64,000 nt of DNA from Bacteroidota bacterium (lineage in GTDB: Bacteria; Bacteroidota; Ignavibacteria; Ignavibacteriales; Melioribacteraceae). Of this stretch, positions 7,707 to 15,913 are shown piece after piece. The translations under genes were made by a program, and so were the position numbers. The stretch spans positions 1 to 64,000 of the forward strand of contig JAKAEE010000011.1 of NCBI GenBank assembly GCA_021820065.1, written 5' to 3'. The notes beneath the pieces are model-generated. The model worked only from the letters and a program-made list of their open reading frames with translations. It was not told where the DNA came from and ran no database searches. Position 1 is the stretch's first letter. The number at the start of each line of letters is the position of its first letter.

Positions 7707-8150
7707 ATGCTCAAAAACGAAATATCAGATACTCCGGTTTATACAATCAGTTCAGCTGCAAATCTTCTTAACATATCTGTTCATACTCTACGGATGTACG
7801 AGCGCGAAGGACTGATCATTCCATACAAAAAAGAAAGCAACCAGAGACTTTACTCAGATAAAGACTTGGAAAGAATGAGATGCATCAGAGCTACAATCTC
7901 TGAAGAAAAAATTGGAATCGAAGGGATACGAAGAATTTTATCACTGATTCCGTGCTGGGCAATTGTAAAATGTCCGGCGAAAGATAGAAAAAATTGTACG
8001 GCATATAATGGTTATTCAGAGCCGTGCTGGATGCTTAAACATAAAGACAATGTTTGTGCAAATAAAGATTGCAGAATATGTGAAGTGTATGCTTCATTCG
8101 GAAATTGCAAAAGCATAAAAGATAAATTGAAAGAAATTATTCCCGTTTAA
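7707..8150 (+). CDS. MerR-family regulator with Cys-rich C-terminal domain, paralog of the one at 1336
   Basis: 147 residues, aligning along its whole length with the regulator at 1336. The helix-turn-helix block HTLRMYEREGLIIPYKKESNQRLYS is nearly identical. All eight C-terminal cysteines (IPCW, VKC, KNC, EPCW, NVC, KDC, RIC, GNC) are kept, while the residues between them diverge, which points to a metal or redox role for the cysteines. The SQR gene starts 17 bases downstream. Near-identical recognition helices and matching operators suggest both paralogs read the same sites; different Cys-domain surfaces may read different sulfur signals (inference). Confidence 0.86.
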   Translation: MLKNEISDTPVYTISSAANLLNISVHTLRMYEREGLIIPYKKESNQRLYSDKDLERMRCIRATISEEKIGIEGIRRILSLIPCWAIVKCPAKDRKNCTAYNGYSEPCWMLKHKDNVCANKDCRICEVYASFGNCKSIKDKLKEIIPV

Positions 8151-8167
8151 AAAAATAAGGATACATG

Positions 8168-9397
8168 ATGAAAAAGCTATTAATTCTCGGTGCCGGCACT
8201 GCCGGAACAATGATGTTAAATAAATTAAACAATGCGTTAGACAAAAATGAATGGCAGATAACAATAGTTGATCAGCATGAGACTCACTACTATCAACCGG
8301 GATTTCTGTTCATCCCGTTCGGAATATACAAGCGAAAAGACGTTATCAAGCCTAAGAGAGATTTCTTCCCTACGGAGGCAAACGTTATAGTTTCCGAAAT
8401 CGAAAAGATTGAACCAAAAGAGAACAGAGTTATTCTCAAGAACAACAAAGTTCTCTCATACGATGTTTTGATAATTGCCACCGGCGCACAAATAAAACCG
8501 GAAGAGACGGAAGGTTTGAAAGGCGAACTTTGGCACAAGAACGTATTTGATTTCTATACAATTGAAGGTGCATGTGCATTAGCCGACTTCTTTAAACATT
8601 GGGAAGGTGGAAAGCTTGTTCTCAACATAACCGAGATGCCGATAAAATGCCCGGTTGCACCGCTGGAATTTGTTTTCCTTGCTGATTCTTACTTTACCGA
8701 ACGAGGAATGAGAGACAAAGTAGAAATTCATCTTGTAACTCCGTTGCCCGGTGCATTTACAAAACCGCGTGCGTCATCAATTCTCGGCGACTTCCTTGAT
8801 AAGAAAAATATTAAACTTACAACCGATTTCAGCATTGCAAGGGTTGATAACGAATCGAAAAAAATTATTTCATGGGATGAACGGGAAGTTGCTTTCGACG
8901 TGCTGGTAACAATTCCAACCAACATGGGAGATGCGGTAATTGCAAGAAGCGGAATGGGCGACGAACTGAACTTTGTGCCGACGGATAAACAAACTCTTCG
9001 TTCTCAAGATTACGAAAATGTTTTTGTGATTGGTGACGCTACTAATTTGCCGAGTTCAAAAGCCGGTTCGGTTGCACATTTTCAAGCTGACGTACTTTTT
9101 GAAAACGTTCTCAGTTTTATTGAAGGTAGAAAGCCGCAAGAAAAATTCGACGGTCACGCAAATTGTTTTATTGAATCGGGTTTCGGCAAAGGAATACTGA
9201 TTGATTTTAATTATGAAACAGAACCGCTCCCGGGAAAATTTCCGTTGCCTGGCGTCGGTCCGTTTTCACTGCTTGAAGAGACAAAAATGAATCATTACGG
9301 CAAAGTAATGTTCCGCTGGATGTACTGGAATTTTCTGCTTAAGGGCACCGAACTTCCGATTGAATCACAAATGTCAATGGCTGGAAAGAGGTTATAA
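8168..9397 (+). CDS. Sulfide:quinone oxidoreductase-type flavoprotein
   Basis: FAD enzyme of 409 residues in the SQR/FCSD family, which oxidises sulfide to zero-valent sulfur and passes electrons to quinone at the membrane. The N-terminal FAD-binding motif is LILGAGTAGTMM. YDVLIIATGAQ and NVFVIGDATNLPSSKAG are the other nucleotide-binding motifs. Cys161 (MPIKCPVAPLEF) and Cys333 (HANCFIESGFG) occupy the positions of the redox-active pair, with an extra Cys136. ATG 8168 is preferred to ATG 8165 because AAGG lies 7 bases upstream. The neighbouring DUF1641, TusE-like and DsrE genes fit sulfide oxidation with cytoplasmic sulfur carriers. Other persulfide or polysulfide substrates are possible. 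Confidence 0.85.
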   Translation: MKKLLILGAGTAGTMMLNKLNNALDKNEWQITIVDQHETHYYQPGFLFIPFGIYKRKDVIKPKRDFFPTEANVIVSEIEKIEPKENRVILKNNKVLSYDVLIIATGAQIKPEETEGLKGELWHKNVFDFYTIEGACALADFFKHWEGGKLVLNITEMPIKCPVAPLEFVFLADSYFTERGMRDKVEIHLVTPLPGAFTKPRASSILGDFLDKKNIKLTTDFSIARVDNESKKIISWDEREVAFDVLVTIPTNMGDAVIARSGMGDELNFVPTDKQTLRSQDYENVFVIGDATNLPSSKAGSVAHFQADVLFENVLSFIEGRKPQEKFDGHANCFIESGFGKGILIDFNYETEPLPGKFPLPGVGPFSLLEETKMNHYGKVMFRWMYWNFLLKGTELPIESQMSMAGKRL

Positions 9398-9398
9398 A

Positions 9399-10106
9399 AT
9401 GGAAGAGAAAACAACTCAAAATCAGATTGACGCGATCAATTCGAAACTCGATTTGATTCTCGAAGAGATCGAACTTCAGAGAAAACATAGACGCGAAATG
9501 GAGGATTTGAAAGACGACTTAATGCGTGTTGGTAAAGATTTCTACGACACTGCTGTTGAAGAACTCGAAGCAGTTCATGATCACGTGAATACGAAAGATA
9601 TTTTGCACCTCGGTAAGTACCTTTTGCGGAATGTGAACACTATCAATCGCAGCATTGAGCAGTTGGAAAGCGTGAAAGATTTTCTCGTAGACGTTTCCCC
9701 GCTGGTTAGAGAATCCGTGCTGGATATGATGGAAAAATTAGATACGATCGACAGGAAAGGATACTTTGAATTTGCAAAAGAGCTTTCCAATGTTACCGAT
9801 AAGGTAATTACTTCATTCAGCAAGGAAGATGTTAAAAATCTCGGCGATAATATTGTCACCATTCTACAAACAGTAAAAAATCTTACACAACCGGATATGC
9901 TTCACACAGTGAACAATGCGCTAAATGTTTATAAGCAGCTTGATATAACGGTGAAGAAGGATGTAACGCTGTTTGGTTTAATGAAGGAGTTAAATACCCC
10001 CGAAGTAAAAAGAGGATTGGCATTTGCTGTGGAATTCTTAAAGAATCTGGCGAATCCTCGCAACGGAAAAGAATCAACAGAAAATATTTCAAAACAAATA
10101 AATTAA
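9399..10106 (+). CDS. DUF1641 protein, companion of SQR
   Basis: A 235-residue, mostly helical, charged protein. The block FLVDVSPLVRESVLDMMEKLDTIDRKGYFEFAKEL and the later LFGLMKELNTPEVKRGLAFAVEFLKNL follow the DUF1641 pattern, a family often encoded beside SQR-like or formate dehydrogenase genes. Its biochemical role is not established. Start ATG 9399 lies one base after the SQR stop, so the two are co-translated. A role in docking SQR to the membrane or to a sulfur carrier is speculation. Confidence 0.7.
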   Translation: MEEKTTQNQIDAINSKLDLILEEIELQRKHRREMEDLKDDLMRVGKDFYDTAVEELEAVHDHVNTKDILHLGKYLLRNVNTINRSIEQLESVKDFLVDVSPLVRESVLDMMEKLDTIDRKGYFEFAKELSNVTDKVITSFSKEDVKNLGDNIVTILQTVKNLTQPDMLHTVNNALNVYKQLDITVKKDVTLFGLMKELNTPEVKRGLAFAVEFLKNLANPRNGKESTENISKQIN

Positions 10107-10123
10107 AATTAGGAGATATCATC

Positions 10124-10441
10124 ATGGCAGCAAAAGAATATGCAGGCAAGACAGTTGAACTTGATGCCGACGGAAATTTAGTAAACCAAGCCGACTGGAG
10201 TGAAGATATAGCAAAATCCTTGGCACAGGAAGAAGGAATTAACGGATTAACCGAACGCCACTGGGTAGTTTTGAATTACATGAGAAAAGAATTCCAAACT
10301 AAGGGAGACGCTCCTTCGATAAGAAAATTAACTAAAGAAAGCGGCGTTGATACAAAAGAGTTGTACGGACTGTTTCCGGGAGGACCGGCGAAGAAAGCCG
10401 CACGCATTGCGGGATTACCGAAACCAAAAGGTTGCATTTAA
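10124..10441 (+). CDS. TusE/DsrC-family sulfur-carrier protein
   Basis: 105 residues, the family's usual length. It has the DsrC core W(S)EDIAKSLAQEEGI..LTERHW and the flexible C-terminal arm GLPKPKGCI with the conserved penultimate Cys that carries persulfide. The second DsrC Cys, ten residues earlier, is Ala here (PAKKAARIAG), so it cannot form the intramolecular trisulfide used by DsrAB. It behaves as a single-Cys TusE-type carrier. It follows SQR and DUF1641 and precedes a DsrE2 protein, suggesting a persulfide relay in the cytoplasm. RBS AGGAG is 10 bases before ATG. Confidence 0.88.
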   Translation: MAAKEYAGKTVELDADGNLVNQADWSEDIAKSLAQEEGINGLTERHWVVLNYMRKEFQTKGDAPSIRKLTKESGVDTKELYGLFPGGPAKKAARIAGLPKPKGCI

Positions 10442-10458
10442 CATAAGGAGAAATCAAA

Positions 10459-10950
10459 ATGGCTGAACCAATTAAAAAAGTTTCAATCGTAGTATCGCGC
10501 GGATCGTTAGAAGGTGTTTATCCAGGATTAATTATGGCAAACGGCGCAAGAATGGAAGGCATTGAAGCAACTTTATTCTTTACCTTCTTCGGATTGTACG
10601 GCATAATCGATAAGAAGATGGATCACTTAAAAGTTGCAACTGTTGGAAATCCCGCAATGTGTGTACCCGATGCTATGGGTCCGGGTTTACCAACTTGGAT
10701 GGGAGCTATTCCGGGAATGTCATGGTATGCAACCGGAATGATGAAAAAAGAAATTGAGAAGTTGGACATTCCTCCGGTTCGAGAGTTCATTGAAATGATT
10801 CATGATGCTGGCTGCGAAATTTACGGATGCAAAGCTACGGTTGATATGTTCCATTTGACGAAAAATGATTTCTGTCCGCAAGTTGACGAGATAATATCAG
10901 TAGGGCAGTTTTACGAAAAGTCCGCCGGCGCACAAATTATTTTTACATAA
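10459..10950 (+). CDS. DsrE/DsrF-like (DsrE2 type) sulfur-relay protein
   Basis: 163 residues with the DsrE-like alpha/beta fold (KVSIVVSRGSLEGVYPGLIMANGARMEGIEATLFFTFFGLYGI). Cysteines include one in PAMCVPD and two in DAGCEIYGCKATVDMF; the latter pair matches the place where DsrE2-type proteins carry their persulfide Cys. Such proteins accept sulfur from rhodanese or SQR and donate it to TusA/DsrC-like carriers. It lies 17 bases after the TusE-like gene with a good AAGGAG ribosome site. Confidence 0.86.
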   Translation: MAEPIKKVSIVVSRGSLEGVYPGLIMANGARMEGIEATLFFTFFGLYGIIDKKMDHLKVATVGNPAMCVPDAMGPGLPTWMGAIPGMSWYATGMMKKEIEKLDIPPVREFIEMIHDAGCEIYGCKATVDMFHLTKNDFCPQVDEIISVGQFYEKSAGAQIIFT

Positions 10951-11015
10951 TCTTTGTTTGATAGTTCACTTGTAAGGAAGTGCAAATCCAACAAAACAAT
11001 AAACGGAGAATCAAA

Positions 11016-12125
11016 ATGAAATTATCCGTCAAGTCGATTCTGTATCTAATGTTTTTTTCGTTCGTTACTATTTCAGCGTCAGAACATGGAATTTATTTAC
11101 AAACCATTTCGAACATCAAAGGCGATTTTTACAAAGTCGGGGATGAGCTCAAAACAAAACTAAAATCAGCAGGCTTCAACATACTTAATTACACGGATAT
11201 TGCGACGCCGGATATTGTACGGCAGAAGAAAGAAGAACAGTGCGGATTCAAAGCTAAGTTGATTTTATGCAGTTCGAATGAATTCACTAAAATGATGACA
11301 TCTCGCGGCAACAAATATCTTGTTGCATCTTTTCTGAGGATAGGACTTTATGAAACACATGATGGTGTTCAAATTGTAATTGCAGACCCGGAAACAATTA
11401 ACCGAATTGTTTTTAATGATCTTTGGGAAAACGGAAAAGAAAACGAATACAATCAAATTGTAAAAAAGACAAAAGAATTTAAAGCGAATCTTATTTCGGC
11501 AATTCATTCAATTAGCGGCGGAACTAAGGTGGAAAAGGTGATGGAGCCGATCAGAAGTGATGAAGATTTGCGCGAATCGTCCCGCGATATGTTTATGATG
11601 GTTGGCAAGATGACTTTCTTTAATGATGAAGACCAGTTCCCAATAATTTATTCTCGTAAGAATACCGATGGCAGAAAAGGTCTTGAGAGATTGATTAACG
11701 AAATGAAAAACAATCTCAAAAATTTTCAACCGACTAAGGATGATGTTGAATACCGTTACGTCGCATCGCCGGAAGTTTTAAAATGGAAAATTATTGGTCA
11801 AGTATATTCTCCGGATTCTACATCGGTAGTGCTTGGAATTACAAGACCGCAGACTGAAGGATTGTCATTTCAAATTGCAGGTTCAAAACGGGAGTCAAGT
11901 GCAAACAAATGTCCCGGCATCGATCACTTAGTTGCGTATCCAATTGAAGTTTTGATCACTCAAAAAGATGGTCAGCTACTCGTTTCAACTGCTAGAGAAA
12001 TGTTCAGGATGGATATGTATTTCTGGGATGCGGGCAAGATGGCATTTATGAATCACATGAGTATGCCGTCTGTGCTGGATGAATCCATTAAAATCGCTTT
12101 GTTGGGTAAAGAGTTCCAAAAATAA
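11016..12125 (+). CDS. Exported protein with DUF302-like N-terminal domain, function unknown
   Basis: 369 residues with a clear signal peptide (MKLSVKSILYLMFFSFVTISAS), so periplasmic or surface-associated. ATG 11016 is chosen because it begins the signal peptide and GGAGAA precedes it. Residues about 25-150 look like a DUF302 domain (DELKTKLKSAGFNILNYTDI ... LILCSSNEFTKMM ... GVQIVIADPETI), a family seen in other sulfur-oxidation loci. The remaining two thirds resemble nothing recognised. It sits between DsrE2 and a FadL-type channel in one operon, so a role with extracellular or periplasmic sulfur is possible. The DUF302 call is by eye. Confidence 0.55.
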   Translation: MKLSVKSILYLMFFSFVTISASEHGIYLQTISNIKGDFYKVGDELKTKLKSAGFNILNYTDIATPDIVRQKKEEQCGFKAKLILCSSNEFTKMMTSRGNKYLVASFLRIGLYETHDGVQIVIADPETINRIVFNDLWENGKENEYNQIVKKTKEFKANLISAIHSISGGTKVEKVMEPIRSDEDLRESSRDMFMMVGKMTFFNDEDQFPIIYSRKNTDGRKGLERLINEMKNNLKNFQPTKDDVEYRYVASPEVLKWKIIGQVYSPDSTSVVLGITRPQTEGLSFQIAGSKRESSANKCPGIDHLVAYPIEVLITQKDGQLLVSTAREMFRMDMYFWDAGKMAFMNHMSMPSVLDESIKIALLGKEFQK

Positions 12126-12177
12126 TAGAACGTATTTACTGAATGGGTGCACAAACACAAAACGAAGGAGTACTAAA

Positions 12178-13671
12178 ATGAAGTTATTATTGAAATCAGT
12201 TTTATTTATCGTGTTGTTGGTATCAATGGCGCAAGCGCAGACAGGTACACGACTTGTAGGATTCGATGCAAAATCTCTTGGGCGCGGTGGAACGTCGATC
12301 GGAGTTTTCGATAGTCCCGAATTGATGATGACCAATCCCGCCGGAATATCTTTTCTAAATAATTCAATGCTGAATGTTGATGTATCATTAATGTTTCCGT
12401 CACTTCATTTTCAGAACAAGTTGAACGACGTTGACGGCGACAAAAATACATTTCCGCTTCCAGCAGTGGCGTATGTTAATAAGTGCGCTGAAAGCGATTG
12501 GAGCTGGGGAGTGGGATTCTTCACAGCCGGTGGAATGGGCGCAGATTTTAATTTGAAGCATGCACTTTACCGCGATCAAAACGGCAATTATCAATTGCAA
12601 AAGTATCATTCAAAATTAGCTTCGATGCAAGGCGGATTGACAGTGGCTTATAAATTGAGCGACAATTTTTCCGTAGGCGCAAGTTTACATCTTGTTTACA
12701 GCATGTTGGAATTTTCAATGCCTTACTCGTTGAATCCTTCTGTGATGCAAGGAATAGCAGCGCCTGGAATGACTTTCGGACAAATGTTTGCCGCTCCGCA
12801 GTCTATGGGCGGATTTGGTTATAATGAAGTAACCGCATCGGCAAATATGAGCGATCTTACTGCAATCGGTTTCAACGGGAAAATTGGATTTGCTTACAAA
12901 GTAAATGAAAAACTTTCGATCGGCGTTAACTACACATTGCCGACATCCTTGAGTTACAAAAACGGTAAAGCTTCGATGGATATGACCGCCCAGTTGAACA
13001 ATGCATTCGGATTAGCAGTCCAAGGTTATATGATGCAGAATCCCGGGTCAACTCAACAGCAGGCACAAGCTGCTGTAATGACACAGTTTGGTCAAATGGG
13101 AATTGATATGTCGAAAGGAGTTCAGGCAAATTATGATCTGAATGTTGATCTGAAATTCCCACAATCGTTCGGATTCGGAATTTCTTACGTTGCCTCTGAG
13201 AACGTAAAATTAGCTGCCGATTTAGAATGGCTTAATTGGGAAAACGCATTTGACAAGATGACTTTGAGTTTATCGAACGGCGCGAATCCAAACATTAATA
13301 AGATGATGGGAAACAGCGGATCGTTCAATATAGATTTTCCGTTGAACTGGAAAAATTCAATCGTTGTAAAACTTGGCGGTGAGTTTAATGTTAATCCTGG
13401 TTTAACACTTCGTCTTGGATATGCTTACGGAAGCAATCCGGTTCCGGAGTCAACAATATTTCCTGTATTCCCGGCGATCGTAGAAAATCATATTATGGCC
13501 GGAGCGAGCTATAAAGTTTCGACCCCGCTAACAATTAACGCAGCTTTTGAAATGGGTTTGAATAAATCATTGCAGGCAAGCAATCCAAGCTTAATTGCAA
13601 ATGAGTATGATGGAAGTACGAGTCAACTTGCTACAACACTGTTACACGTTTCGGTAAGTTATAATTTTTAA
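12178..13671 (+). CDS. OmpP1/FadL/TodX-family outer-membrane channel
   Basis: 497 residues with signal peptide (cleavage likely after AQA) and the FadL-type N-terminus: GTRLVGFDAKSLGRGGTSIGVFDSPELMMTNPAGISFL, the plug or hatch region. The rest alternates like a beta-barrel and ends in an aromatic residue (VSVSYNF), typical of outer-membrane proteins. FadL channels take up hydrophobic compounds. At the end of a sulfur operon, elemental sulfur or polysulfide uptake is an attractive but untested idea. RBS GAAGGAG lies 7 bases before ATG 12178. Confidence 0.85.
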   Translation: MKLLLKSVLFIVLLVSMAQAQTGTRLVGFDAKSLGRGGTSIGVFDSPELMMTNPAGISFLNNSMLNVDVSLMFPSLHFQNKLNDVDGDKNTFPLPAVAYVNKCAESDWSWGVGFFTAGGMGADFNLKHALYRDQNGNYQLQKYHSKLASMQGGLTVAYKLSDNFSVGASLHLVYSMLEFSMPYSLNPSVMQGIAAPGMTFGQMFAAPQSMGGFGYNEVTASANMSDLTAIGFNGKIGFAYKVNEKLSIGVNYTLPTSLSYKNGKASMDMTAQLNNAFGLAVQGYMMQNPGSTQQQAQAAVMTQFGQMGIDMSKGVQANYDLNVDLKFPQSFGFGISYVASENVKLAADLEWLNWENAFDKMTLSLSNGANPNINKMMGNSGSFNIDFPLNWKNSIVVKLGGEFNVNPGLTLRLGYAYGSNPVPESTIFPVFPAIVENHIMAGASYKVSTPLTINAAFEMGLNKSLQASNPSLIANEYDGSTSQLATTLLHVSVSYNF

Positions 13672-13689
13672 GAAATAATTAAGATGAAG

Positions 13690-13732
13690 AGCATGAGTAA
13701 GAGCAAGATTTTTCTTGCTCTTGCTCGTATTC
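13690..13732. terminator. Bidirectional hairpin between convergent operons
   Basis: Core stem GAGCAAGA (13701-13708) and TCTTGCTC (13713-13720) with loop TTTT. The flanks, with GAGCATGAGTAAGAGC on the left and the related AATCATGCTC on the right, extend the pairing imperfectly. It lies between the fadL stop and the minus-strand NTPase stop, so it can serve both. The words GAGTAAG and ATGAGCAAG recur near 45571-45602. Confidence 0.65.
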
Positions 13733-13742
13733 TTAATCATGC

Positions 13743-14219
13743 TCAAGATTTTTTTAAAGGAAAATCGAATAGCTGAAATTTGAATTGCAAATTGTAATGT
13801 TTAATAAACTCTTCCAAAATTGAATTACGAACAACACACAGAACATTTCCATTCAAATTATTAACCTGCTTAAAGATTTCTGAAATTGCCGGTTCTAGTC
13901 CTTTCCCTTCAAGTTCAAGCGGACCAATTTCATCAATGACTAACCAATCTAAATGTTTTTGAAAACACGATAGGATCACATTCTGCGACCAAGAAAAAAC
14001 GGTTCCGCTGAATTTATAATTCCCGATTTGTATCGCGTTGGGTTTATCTGCAATTTCAAGTTGTTTCAAAGTTCTAGAACCAATGTGATAGATAAATCTT
14101 TTTCCTTCGATCACGGGCTGTAAAATACCATCAATGTCCTTCTGTGAAGAAGCCCAAAGCATCAGTCGTGTAGTTTTACCAGATTTAATTTCTCCTGTCA
14201 GGATGTGAATATTTTTCAT
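13743..14219 (-). CDS. NTPase, THEP1/DUF2478-like P-loop protein
   Basis: 158 residues. Walker A is GEIKSGKTT (residues 9-17) and Walker B is WLVIDEIGPLEL, both as in the NTPase_1 (THEP1) family, whose members hydrolyse nucleoside triphosphates with unclear cellular roles. It follows the membrane protein gene by 4 bases and is the last gene of a three-gene minus-strand operon. The link to a membrane protein with ECF-like features could mean an energised uptake system, but this is not established. Confidence 0.75.
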   Translation of the reverse strand: MKNIHILTGEIKSGKTTRLMLWASSQKDIDGILQPVIEGKRFIYHIGSRTLKQLEIADKPNAIQIGNYKFSGTVFSWSQNVILSCFQKHLDWLVIDEIGPLELEGKGLEPAISEIFKQVNNLNGNVLCVVRNSILEEFIKHYNLQFKFQLFDFPLKKS

Positions 14220-14223
14220 TCTC

Positions 14224-15273
14224 TTACAAGTCAGTTAAAAGTAGCAAAGCCAATGAATCAGACAAAAATTTTCTGTAACGCGAATATCCGCTCAACGATG
14301 ACGATAATCTCCAGCAGTAATTAACAACGTTTTTGAAATTCGGAAACAATTCGGTAATGTTATTCACCTCGCAGGCATGTTCAAATTTTTTCTTCTCTAT
14401 GAATAATTTGAATAGTTTGACCGCCAACGGAGAGACAAGCGTGAACCATACGAACGTAATGACAATTGAACGGATGAGCATGAATAAAATATCATACGCA
14501 CTCGATTCAAAGAGATGTGGAAATAAATACGAAATAATCATTAAGACGAAAGAAATGGATAGAATTATAACGCCGGATTTGCGTTGCCACCATCTTTTTC
14601 TCTTTTTGGATTTCGGTCTTTCGAAAAGTTCATTCTGTTCTTCGCGTGTCAGTTTTAGTATTTCCAAATCTTTAGATTTTTTTAGCAGCCATTTATCAAA
14701 ATGTGTGGCTCTTATCCCTATGTAGATCCCAGCCAAAACGTGCAAAGCGGTATAAACTGAAATCAGAATTAAACTTGCACTAAACGTTAATCGTCCATGA
14801 AGTAATGGAATCTGATTAAGTATAAATTTCGCAAGCGTGTCAAAAGATTCCCAGATTGTGTTGCCGAAAAGTATAGTCATCATGATAAACTTTTGAAGCG
14901 CTGCAAAGAACAATGCAAATATTCCAAGTAATATTGCTGCTACATTTTTTATAGGGACAAAAGTGAAGAACAAAAACCCCAGAACTCCCTGTAGAGTAAC
15001 TGCCAAATAAGAATTGAGAGGGACATACGGAGTTACTATTGCTTTGACTAAAATTACTATCAAAGTTGCCTTTATAATTTCAGACTTGGACTTTCCGTAT
15101 TGTGCAAGTAAACAAATGAAAAGTACCGCTGCACTGCCGATGAATAAACCGGTAAACGGAATTTTAAGTACGTGAAGAATTCCACCCAATGCCGTTTCGC
15201 TGAATGCCCACAGAGCTGTAATCCTTCTCGTGTCTATTCGGTTAGTGATGTGGGAACCGGAAAATTCAAACAA
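14224..15273 (-). CDS. Polytopic membrane protein, unknown function
   Basis: 349 residues. The N-terminal half has about five hydrophobic segments in an arrangement reminiscent of ECF-transporter S components (GGILHVLKIPFTGLFIGSAAVLFICLLAQYG). A charged linker (KSKKRKRWWQRK) follows, then two or three more segments and a soluble tail. The start is TTG at 15273, the only start before the first membrane segment, with AAAGG upstream. The gene lies 2 bases after the decarboxylase-like gene. No family is recognised with confidence. Confidence 0.55.
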   Translation of the reverse strand: MFEFSGSHITNRIDTRRITALWAFSETALGGILHVLKIPFTGLFIGSAAVLFICLLAQYGKSKSEIIKATLIVILVKAIVTPYVPLNSYLAVTLQGVLGFLFFTFVPIKNVAAILLGIFALFFAALQKFIMMTILFGNTIWESFDTLAKFILNQIPLLHGRLTFSASLILISVYTALHVLAGIYIGIRATHFDKWLLKKSKDLEILKLTREEQNELFERPKSKKRKRWWQRKSGVIILSISFVLMIISYLFPHLFESSAYDILFMLIRSIVITFVWFTLVSPLAVKLFKLFIEKKKFEHACEVNNITELFPNFKNVVNYCWRLSSSLSGYSRYRKFLSDSLALLLLTDL

Positions 15274-15275
15274 AC

Positions 15276-15599
15276 TTATCTGCCTTTCTTCTTATCAAGA
15301 ATATCATCCACCCAGCTCATCACTGCCATAGCAGATGGAAACCCGATCGTTGGGATTGAAAGTAATGTAACGTGACGAATCTCATTTTTTGTTAGACCGA
15401 GTTTTATTCCTTTTCGTACCTGAGCGTGAACGGCACCTTCCATTTTTGAACCGGTCGCTAATGCTAATTTTACAAGCGCACGTTCTTTCTGATTGAGCGG
15501 TCCCTGATGATGAATCGCGTCACCTAAGGTTTCATAAGCCACCGCAATTTCCGGATATTCTTTTAGGAATCGCTCAAATCTCATTGGTAATTTTGCCAT
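15276..15599 (-). CDS. Carboxymuconolactone decarboxylase-family (AhpD-like) protein
   Basis: 107 residues with the CMD-family core LNQKERALVKLALATGSKMEGAVHAQVRKGIKLGLTKNEIRHVTLLSIPTIGFPSAM. The CxxC typical of AhpD peroxidase-active members is absent: Val stands in place of Cys before the conserved His. Redox activity is therefore doubtful and the function is unknown. First gene of the minus-strand trio; GGAG precedes the ATG. Confidence 0.8.
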   Translation of the reverse strand: MAKLPMRFERFLKEYPEIAVAYETLGDAIHHQGPLNQKERALVKLALATGSKMEGAVHAQVRKGIKLGLTKNEIRHVTLLSIPTIGFPSAMAVMSWVDDILDKKKGR

Positions 15600-15913
15600 A
15601 GAATCTCCGCGATTAAATACGAATTTTTCTTTTAAAATTAATTAGAAACCAAAACAACTTGCAAAACTTAAACAATTTCCGATAAATCCATCTTTATTTT
15701 CTCCTCACTTATTTCTATAATTGACCTCGATTTTTTATGTTTTTCTTAGAATTAAGACTTAATCGGAGCTAAAAGAAAGTCCTACTAATAAATGCTTCTT
15801 TTCACCACGAAATGCTGTTAAATACAGAATAGGCAACTCTGATCAATGGCAAGAAATTTGAAAAGACAAAGTGACTCAATAAAGAAAAAATTATCAAATA
15901 TATAGAGGATTAA
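15600..15913. other. Intergenic region between divergent operons
   Basis: 314 AT-rich bases between the minus-strand CMD gene and the plus-strand PFOR gene, so promoters for both must lie here. I find no tRNA, repeat or strong hairpin and no convincing TTG-N20-TAnnTTTG match. A GAGG ribosome site (15905-15908) stands just before the PFOR ATG. Confidence 0.6.
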
